Source: CAIKBL01 sp043734785 (GTDB lineage Bacteria > Pseudomonadota > Gammaproteobacteria > Ga0077536). Taken from it: 9,995 nt of DNA. The stretch lies in the NCBI GenBank assembly GCA_043734785.1, contig JAYTEX010000205.1, positions 1 to 9,995 on the forward strand, given 5' to 3'. Below the pieces are notes generated by a model, which saw only the letters and a program-made list of their open reading frames with translations, did not search any database and was not told where the DNA came from. Shown piece by piece: positions 1 to 4,302 of this stretch (position 1 is the first letter of the stretch; every line of letters begins with the position of its first letter). A program made the translations under genes and the position numbers.

Positions 1-57
1 AGAGAACCCCGCGATCGCGAGCATTATCAACAGACGTAATTTCAAATTGCCATTCAT
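1..57 (-). CDS. Exported protein, N-terminal fragment only (runs off the left edge)
   Basis: An ATG at 57-55 on the minus strand opens a frame of 19 codons to the window edge. It encodes MNGNLKLRLLIMLAIAGFS: a short basic n-region followed by a hydrophobic core, which is the beginning of a signal peptide or lipoprotein leader. A strong ribosome binding site, AGGGAGGG at 75-68, lies 10 bases upstream. The start is only 27 bases past the stop of the four-helix membrane protein gene on the same strand, so the two are probably co-transcribed. A second ATG at 53-51 is in another frame and stops after three codons. The mature protein is outside the window, so no function can be assigned. Confidence 0.7.
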   Translation of the reverse strand, partial: MNGNLKLRLLIMLAIAGFS

Positions 58-84
58 GGTCGTATCACCCTCCCTCGCCCAGCT

Positions 85-558
85 TCAGCGGTGGTCGCGT
101 TCGAGAAATTCATAAAGACCACCGGCAACGGCGCCGAATATCACGTGACTGGCCGCCATCAACCAGCTCCGCAAAGCGGCAAAACCGGCGATGAAATCGG
201 CCGCGAAGTAGTAATTGATGGAGTACAACGCGAGCCCGAACAGCGCCCCGCCAAAGATCCCTACCCAGATCCCCCAGCGATGAAGACAGAACGCGATGAG
301 GCAAGTGAACGCCACCGCTAACACGAGATGCACGCCGAAACCGGTCATGAACACGCTGCCGTCGAGTCCGACTGCGGGCGGCATCACCTCTGGACCGAGC
401 AACAAGGCGGCAGCAAGTTGCAATGGGAGCTGCGCATTCCCCAGCAATTGGCCCGCGAGCGCCATGTTGACCAATAGAAACACCAGCCCCGCAATCACAC
501 CGGCAATCATCGCTGCGCGCCAGTCGGCGCTGCGTGGTGACAGCGTCTCAGTTTGCAT
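85..558 (-). CDS. Small four-helix integral membrane protein, function unknown
   Basis: A 157-residue protein with four hydrophobic stretches, at roughly residues 14-35, 70-92, 95-118 and 127-150. They are separated by a Pro-rich segment around 55-65 (GPEVMPPAVG) and by short charged turns. The short N-terminus is polar and the C-terminus ends in a charged tail (EFLERDHR). Glycine-rich helix faces (GIFGGALFG, FGAVAGG) suggest tight helix packing in the inner membrane. The start is set by a good ribosome binding site (AAAGGGGA) just before the ATG at 558-556. I see no catalytic or metal-binding motif and cannot name a family; it resembles short uncharacterised proteobacterial membrane proteins. 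It lies 84 bases after the small two-cysteine protein gene and 27 bases before the exported-protein start, all on one strand, so one transcript is plausible. Confidence 0.75.
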   Translation of the reverse strand: MQTETLSPRSADWRAAMIAGVIAGLVFLLVNMALAGQLLGNAQLPLQLAAALLLGPEVMPPAVGLDGSVFMTGFGVHLVLAVAFTCLIAFCLHRWGIWVGIFGGALFGLALYSINYYFAADFIAGFAALRSWLMAASHVIFGAVAGGLYEFLERDHR

Positions 559-597
559 CGTCGATTCCCCTTTATTCGTGGCAAAGCAGCGATTAAG

Positions 598-607
598 TTT
601 AGCTAAA
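598..607. repeat. 10-bp perfect palindrome TTTAGCTAAA upstream of the membrane-protein gene
   Basis: TTTAGCTAAA is a perfect palindrome about 40 bases upstream of the ATG at 558, inside the 84-base gap between two same-strand genes. Its position would suit a regulator site, but a single 10-bp AT-rich palindrome can occur by chance and I see no convincing -35/-10 pair around it. Confidence 0.25.
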
Positions 608-642
608 TGCGCCTGAATCAGCGCGAGTTAGACGACAACGCG

Positions 643-948
643 TTATTCCTGCACTGCCTTGCGCGCTGTATCGCGCGCTCGGCGTTCGTCGATCATTAAT
701 TGGTTTTCTGCTTCCTGCAGGCAGTATTGTTTATTGCGATCGCTTTTTTCACGGCATTCGCGCAAGCGCACGTCATAGCGTGCGCGGATGTTCTGCATTT
801 TCATCGCCGAAATATCCTGCGGCGCTTCGAGGCGCTGGATTTTCACACGATTCTTGCCGAATGAGCTTTCCAGGGAAGCATCCAACGCTGCTGCATTGCT
901 GCCCAGCAATGCAGTTACAGCGCATAGGAAAAAGCGTATTTTAGACAT
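643..948 (-). CDS. Small exported two-cysteine protein (paralogue of the lipoprotein at 2317-2676)
   Basis: A 101-residue protein starting at the ATG at 948-946. The frame stays open upstream to 1233, but only this start is followed at once by a signal peptide: MSKIRFFLCAVTALLGSNAAA, with a plausible signal peptidase I site near residue 21. GAGGA lies upstream as the ribosome binding site. The longer version would overlap the channel gene on the other strand. The mature part is charged and largely helical, rich in Arg, Glu and Gln, with cysteines at 65 and 76 that could form a disulfide in the periplasm. Its start (LDASLESSFGKNRVK) matches the lipoprotein encoded at 2317-2676 (LDAELEAEWGGKRVK), as does the later two-Cys pattern, so they form one family. 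Function is unknown. It is transcribed away from the channel gene. Confidence 0.75.
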   Translation of the reverse strand: MSKIRFFLCAVTALLGSNAAALDASLESSFGKNRVKIQRLEAPQDISAMKMQNIRARYDVRLRECREKSDRNKQYCLQEAENQLMIDERRARDTARKAVQE

Positions 949-964
949 TGATGTCGTCCTCGAC

Positions 965-980
965 CGGGTAAGTCTACCCG
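965..980. repeat. Perfect inverted repeat CGGGTA-AGTC-TACCCG
   Basis: A 6-bp perfect stem with a 4-base loop in the divergent intergenic region, 17 bases from the start codon of the two-cysteine protein and directly beyond its ribosome binding site. It could be an operator half-site pair or a hairpin in the leader of the minus-strand transcript. Confidence 0.45.
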
Positions 981-1017
981 AGAACCAATAAGACGCAGAT
1001 CGAAAATCGAGTAGTGC

Positions 1018-1032
1018 GCAGTGAGTCACTGC
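1018..1032. promoter_or_regulatory. 15-bp perfect palindrome GCAGTGAGTCACTGC, candidate operator
   Basis: Seven-base arms GCAGTGA and TCACTGC flank one central G, forming a perfect odd palindrome 16 bases upstream of the channel gene's ATG and just before its ribosome binding site (GGGGAAG). Size and placement suit a dimeric repressor binding over the transcript start, but no regulator gene is visible in the window and the role is inferred. Confidence 0.45.
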
Positions 1033-1048
1033 CAGCGGGGAAGCGGTC

Positions 1049-1543
1049 ATGCTGGGCATCTTACTTTTATATGTGGGCGGGGTGTTATTGATCAACGGAA
1101 TCGGCGCGCTAGGCAAGGCCGAGCGACGCTCGATTGCGGTTTTGAACTTTCTGGTGGGTGGGCTCGCGCTGGTCATACAACTTATTCTGCTGGTGCGCGC
1201 CGAGACGCCGGGCGATTTTTTCGTCGTTGCCACGGGGTTCCTGTTTACCTTTACCTACCTCTACGGTGCAATCTGCGGTTGGTTCGATCTCGATATGAGG
1301 GCCTTTGGCTGGTACTGTCTATTCGTCGCGATTACCACCATTCCCTGCGCATGGGTCGCGTTTCATGGTAGCGATGTACGATTTGGTTATTTCTGGCTGA
1401 TCTGGGGCGCATTATGGTTTCTTTTTTACCTGACCTATGTACCGCAACGGGATTTTGGACGCATGCTGCCGCTGATGACCATCGGGATCGGGGTGCTGAC
1501 TTGCTGGATCCCCGGCGTCATGATGTTGACCGAACACTGGTAG
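1049..1543 (+). CDS. UreI/AmiS-family urea or short-chain amide channel
   Basis: A 164-residue protein with six predicted membrane helices (about 2-20, 27-50, 57-78, 85-104, 112-131 and 139-161). The family signature is clear: MLGILLLYVGGVLL at the start, VLNFLVGGL in helix 2, ATGFLFTFTYLYGAI in helix 3, WYCLFVAITTIP in helix 4, and TCWIPG...EHW at the end. Proteins of this family form inner-membrane channels passing urea (Helicobacter pylori UreI) or short amides (AmiS of amidase operons). This one is shorter than UreI (195 residues, from memory) mainly because the loop between helices 2 and 3 shrinks to about AETPGDF, without histidines. His106 aligns with UreI His123, but UreI Glu177 aligns with Ile147. 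The start has a GGGGAAG ribosome binding site. No urease or amidase gene is present here, so the substrate is open; ureI and amiS both remain possible names. Confidence 0.85.
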   Translation: MLGILLLYVGGVLLINGIGALGKAERRSIAVLNFLVGGLALVIQLILLVRAETPGDFFVVATGFLFTFTYLYGAICGWFDLDMRAFGWYCLFVAITTIPCAWVAFHGSDVRFGYFWLIWGALWFLFYLTYVPQRDFGRMLPLMTIGIGVLTCWIPGVMMLTEHW

Positions 1544-1545
1544 CG

Positions 1546-2247
1546 ATGGTATCCGCCGCCGGCTGGCGCGGCGTCAAGCAGGGCCTCTGGGTGGCAATGG
1601 TGAGTCTGTGCGCGATCGCCGCAGTGCAGGCGGAGATTTATCGGTGGCGAGATGCGGACGGCGGTACTCATTTTGGGGACACCCCCCCCCACGAGGTGCG
1701 CGCAGATCTTCTGAAAGTCTATCCTCAAGCGTCCAAACTAACGCCAGAACAGGCCAAGCAGGAAGTACAGCGGCTACGTGATGTGGAGGCCGGGCACCGC
1801 GAAGCCGACCAGGCAAAAAAGGCTGCGGCAGGCGCCCAGGCCAAAAAAAATCTATTGGAAAGCGCGGCCCGACTGGAACGCTGTGAACAAGCAAAATGGG
1901 CGCTGTCCGCACTGGAATCCGGTCGTCCAGTCTATCGCGACGAACGCGGCATGTTTCGGATCAAGCCCCCGCCGGGTCAAGGCGATGCCTACACCGGCCT
2001 GCGCGACTATCTTGATGATGGCGCGCGCAATGTCGAAATTACTCGGCAACGGACGCTCATGACCAAGCATTGTGATCGCTCGCCGACCGCCGAGGAGATG
2101 CGAGACACGGAAGACGCCATCCGCATGGCTGAGCAATGCGAAAAGGCTGCGGCGGATCTCAAGGTGATGTCGCAGCCAGAATCGGGTGCCGCCGATGAGG
2201 TGCTCGCCGCACGCCAGGCGTTCATCAGCACTAATTGCGTCCGGTAA
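1546..2247 (+). CDS. DUF4124-domain periplasmic protein with four-cysteine helical C-terminus
   Basis: A 233-residue exported protein. The chosen ATG follows the channel stop codon by two bases, giving likely translational coupling, and yields a normal signal peptide ending VQA before EIYRW. An ATG at 1597 is a possible alternative with a shorter leader. Residues 30-48 (EIYRWRDADGGTHFGDTPP) are the DUF4124 signature, a short beta-rich domain of unknown role at the N-terminus of many proteobacterial periplasmic proteins. Residues about 66-112 are an Ala/Lys/Gln/Glu-rich helix, probably coiled coil. The rest has cysteines at 113, 176, 198 and 231, arranged as two Cys-helix units (RCEQAKWALSAL and QCEKAAADLKVM), suggesting two disulfides. 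The gene holds a run of nine C at 1682-1690 and eight A around 1842-1849. Function unknown; coupling to the channel suggests an accessory envelope role. Confidence 0.75.
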   Translation: MVSAAGWRGVKQGLWVAMVSLCAIAAVQAEIYRWRDADGGTHFGDTPPHEVRADLLKVYPQASKLTPEQAKQEVQRLRDVEAGHREADQAKKAAAGAQAKKNLLESAARLERCEQAKWALSALESGRPVYRDERGMFRIKPPPGQGDAYTGLRDYLDDGARNVEITRQRTLMTKHCDRSPTAEEMRDTEDAIRMAEQCEKAAADLKVMSQPESGAADEVLAARQAFISTNCVR

Positions 2248-2248
2248 T

Positions 2249-2299
2249 GGACCACGGTATTTCGCACCACGTAGGGACGCTATCCACGCACGGTGGTCC
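2249..2299. terminator. Possible bidirectional hairpin between convergent genes
   Basis: GGACCACGGT at 2249-2258 and ACGGTGGTCC at 2290-2299 can pair over nine of ten positions, with a 31-base loop. This lies in the 69-base gap where the DUF4124 gene and the lipoprotein gene converge, which is where a shared terminator would be expected. There is no T-run and the loop is long, so this is weak. Confidence 0.3.
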
Positions 2300-2316
2300 C
2301 GGCAGAGGTCTGCGCA

Positions 2317-2676
2317 CTAGCCATCCCCGAAGCCCTTGGGCGTGGCCTGTCGTTTCGGTATCTCGTCGAGCTGGCCTTCGAACTGCTGCGCGAGGGCGCG
2401 CAGGTCGCGGCGAAACTGCTCTTCGGAGTAATGTTCGCAATAACGGGCACTACCCTTCGTCTTGCAGCGCAAAACCGCGGAGTCGCGCTTTGCTTCCAGC
2501 AACTTCAGGCGCGCCGAATAGCGATCCTTTGGCGATTCCACCGTCACCGTCTTCACTCGCTTGCCGCCCCATTCTGCTTCTAGTTCGGCATCCAGCGCGG
2601 CGTCGGCACGCGCCGTCACGTTGCAAGCACTCAAGATCAGCAATCCGTATACCCGCACAGCGCTCGGCAATCCCAT
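2317..2676 (-). CDS. Small two-cysteine lipoprotein (paralogue of the protein at 643-948)
   Basis: A 119-residue protein. The ATG at 2676-2674 is chosen because AGGAG sits six bases upstream and the product then begins MGLPSAVRVYGLLILSAC, a short leader with a perfect lipobox (LSAC, Cys18 lipidated). Upstream in-frame ATGs at 2694 and further back give no better leader; the one at 2694 has its only purine-rich stretch too close. The mature protein is charged and helical, with LDAELEAEWGGKRVKTVTVESPKD followed by cysteines at 71 and 80. This matches the exported protein at 643-948 in its opening segment, the following Glu-x-Pro-x-Asp and the two-Cys pattern. Lipidation plus a Lys/Arg/Gly tail suggests a protein tethered to a membrane and facing the periplasm. 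Function unknown. It is divergent from argD and convergent with the DUF4124 gene. Confidence 0.75.
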   Translation of the reverse strand: MGLPSAVRVYGLLILSACNVTARADAALDAELEAEWGGKRVKTVTVESPKDRYSARLKLLEAKRDSAVLRCKTKGSARYCEHYSEEQFRRDLRALAQQFEGQLDEIPKRQATPKGFGDG

Positions 2677-2710
2677 CTGATGCTCCTGATCCATTCCCTG
2701 TAAGTTGCCA

Positions 2711-2740
2711 TTGTCACAGACCAATGGGCTGGGTTGTAAT
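2711..2740 (+). promoter_or_regulatory. Predicted sigma70 promoter for argD
   Basis: TTGTCA at 2711-2716 and TGTAAT at 2735-2740, separated by 18 bases, each match the sigma70 consensus at five of six positions. Transcription would begin near 2747 and leave a leader of about 90 bases before the argD start. The elements overlap two inverted repeats, CCATTG/CAATGG (2708-2713 and 2722-2727) and TGGGTT/AACCCA (2730-2735 and 2745-2750), which could be operators. Confidence 0.5.
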
Positions 2741-2835
2741 AATAAACCCACTGAATTGCTAACAACCCGGGGCTCTTGGGCGGTATTGTGTCGTCCCCCG
2801 CCAGCCGTGCCGGCTCAATGCCGCAGAAGGATGTC

Positions 2836-4041
2836 ATGAATTTTCTGGATTACCCCACCCACACCCTAATGAATATCACTGCCCGCCCGCCCGTGGTCTT
2901 TACGCGCGGCCAGGGCGCCTGGCTGTGGGACCACACGGGCCGGCGTTATCTCGATTTTGTGCAGGGTTGGGCCGTGAACGCGCTCGGTCACTCGCCGCGC
3001 TGCATCGTGGACGCGTTAGCGGTCCAGGCGCCAAAACTCATTACGCCGAGCCCTGCCTTCTATAACGAGACCTCAGTTGTACTCGCCAATTTATTGACCC
3101 AGCATTCTTGTTTCGACCAGGTATTCTTTACCAATACTGGGGCCGAGGCCAATGAGGGCGCGATCAAGCTCGCGCGCAAATGGGGGCGCGTACACAAGCA
3201 GGGCGCGTTTGAAATTATCACCTTGGTCAATAGCTTCCACGGCCGCACATTGGCGACGATGTCAGCCTCCGGCAAACCGGGCTGGGACACCATGTTCGCG
3301 CCGCAGGTGCCCGGTTTCCCGAAAGCAGAACTGAACGATATCGACTCCGTCGCGAGCCTCATCAATGCACACACGGTCGGCATCATGCTCGAACCCGTGC
3401 AAGGGGAGGGCGGCGTGAATTGCGCGACACCTGATTTCCTGCGTGACCTGCGCGCGCTGGCAGATCAGCATCGGTTGCTCCTGATCTGTGATGAAGTACA
3501 GACCGGCATGGGACGCCTCGGTACCTTGTTCGGTTACCAGCATTACGGCATCGAGCCGGACATCATGACGTTGGGTAAAGGCATAGGCGGTGGTGTGCCG
3601 CTCGCGGCATTGCTCGCCAAAGCAGACGCCTGCGTATTCGAGCATGGCGACCAGGGCGGCACCTATAACGGCAATCCGCTCATGGCGGCGGTCGGAATTG
3701 CAGTCCTCAACGAGATTTTAAAACCAGGCTTTCTGGATAATGTACGCGCCATGGGCGAGTACCTGTCGAATCAGTTGAAGACACTCTCGCAGGCGAAGCA
3801 GCTTGGTGCTGAGCGCGGTATCGGCTTGTTGCGCGCATTGGAACTCAATGCAGAGCGCGGGAGCGCGGTGGTCGCCTATGCGCGTGACGAACTTGCGGGC
3901 GCCCCCGGGTGGGAGAATACTGGTCTACTAATCAACTCTCCGCGCCCGGCCTGTTTGCGCTTCATGCCCGCCTTGAATGTGTCGCGCACGGAGATCGATC
4001 AGATGATCGATGGTTTACGGATAACGCTGGAACAGACCTAG
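2836..4041 (+). CDS. argD: Acetylornithine aminotransferase (class III PLP aminotransferase)
   Basis: A 401-residue cytoplasmic enzyme of arginine biosynthesis that moves an amino group from glutamate to N-acetylglutamate semialdehyde, giving N-acetylornithine; many homologues also act on succinyl-diaminopimelate in lysine synthesis. The fold-type I motifs are intact: FVQGWAVN near 41-48, the PLP-phosphate loop TGAE (101-104), SFHGRT (133-138), Asp219 of CDEVQTGMGR for the pyridine nitrogen, the Schiff-base Lys248 in TLGKGIGGG, Thr276 of GGTYNGNP, and Arg375 of LRFMP for the substrate carboxylate. Length and sequence fit betaproteobacterial ArgD, including the opening MNFLDYPTHTLMNIT. An in-frame GTG or ATG further upstream exists, but this ATG has AGAAGGA four bases before it and matches the family start. 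Other class III transaminases (ornithine, GABA) are less likely given the overall resemblance. It stands alone, without other arg genes. Confidence 0.93.
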   Translation: MNFLDYPTHTLMNITARPPVVFTRGQGAWLWDHTGRRYLDFVQGWAVNALGHSPRCIVDALAVQAPKLITPSPAFYNETSVVLANLLTQHSCFDQVFFTNTGAEANEGAIKLARKWGRVHKQGAFEIITLVNSFHGRTLATMSASGKPGWDTMFAPQVPGFPKAELNDIDSVASLINAHTVGIMLEPVQGEGGVNCATPDFLRDLRALADQHRLLLICDEVQTGMGRLGTLFGYQHYGIEPDIMTLGKGIGGGVPLAALLAKADACVFEHGDQGGTYNGNPLMAAVGIAVLNEILKPGFLDNVRAMGEYLSNQLKTLSQAKQLGAERGIGLLRALELNAERGSAVVAYARDELAGAPGWENTGLLINSPRPACLRFMPALNVSRTEIDQMIDGLRITLEQT

Positions 4042-4045
4042 GAAA

Positions 4046-4080
4046 CGGTGCCGAACACCGGCTCCCGGCTCCCGGCACCG
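4046..4080. terminator. Inverted repeat after argD, possible terminator, containing tandem 7-mers
   Basis: CGGTGCCG at 4046-4053 and CGGCACCG at 4073-4080 are perfect 8-bp arms around a 19-base loop, starting five bases after the argD stop. The second arm closes a run of three near-identical 7-mers from 4059 (CGGCTCC, CGGCTCC, CGGCACC). The stem is GC-rich, but no T-run follows, so intrinsic termination is uncertain; it may instead protect the 3' end of the message. Confidence 0.45.
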
Positions 4081-4104
4081 AACGCGACACCGAAGGCCAC
4101 CCGG

Positions 4105-4133
4105 TTGGCAGCGGCGGCCCGCGTCTCTACAAT
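4105..4133 (+). promoter_or_regulatory. Predicted sigma70 promoter for the riboswitch-ahcY transcript
   Basis: TTGGCA at 4105-4110 and TACAAT at 4128-4133 are separated by exactly 17 bases, each matching the sigma70 consensus at five of six positions. The predicted start near 4140 falls three to five bases before the first paired base of the SAH riboswitch, as expected for an aptamer at the 5' end of its message. Confidence 0.7.
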
Positions 4134-4143
4134 CGGCGCACTT

Positions 4144-4210
4144 TCCGAGGAGCGTTGCGAGGCACGTCACGTGCCCTAGGCTCGGAAATCGACATCCAAC
4201 CGCGCTCACC
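4144..4210 (+). ncRNA. SAH (S-adenosylhomocysteine) riboswitch
   Basis: The sequence and fold match the SAH riboswitch class. P1 pairs TCCGAG (4144-4149) with CTCGGA (4181-4186). The conserved GAGGAGCGTTGC segment follows the first strand. P2 is a perfect hairpin, GGCACG (4161-4166) with CGTGCC (4170-4175), loop TCA. The conserved AGGCTCGG closes P1. A pseudoknot pairs GAGCG (4150-4154) with CGCTC (4203-4207). This class senses SAH over SAM and turns on genes that recycle SAH; here the next gene is ahcY, starting 92 bases downstream. AGGCTC at 4178-4183 is complementary to GAGCCT at 4291-4296, which covers part of the ahcY ribosome binding site, suggesting control of translation, though this is inference. 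Confidence 0.93.
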
Positions 4211-4302
4211 CGTACGATCCGCCTTCGTGGGCGAGTTCCGAACCTCCCTCAGAACAATCCATTGGGCGCGTGCGGGTTCCTTCTACCTTGGAGCCTGATG
4301 AT

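Noticed and set aside
949..1233. N-terminal extension of the two-cysteine protein up to 1233
   Set aside because: It would overlap the channel gene, is Ser/Thr/Arg-rich without conserved features, and would bury the clear signal peptide that starts at 948.
1414..1545. N-terminal extension of the DUF4124 protein back to 1414
   Set aside because: It overlaps the channel gene in another frame and puts the signal peptide in the middle of the protein; the ATG at 1546 gives a normal leader.
2235..2762. Plus-strand frames over the lipoprotein gene (2235-2762 and 2293-2583)
   Set aside because: The minus-strand gene has a lipobox, a good ribosome binding site and a paralogue in the window; the plus frames are Arg/Pro/Ser-rich shadows.
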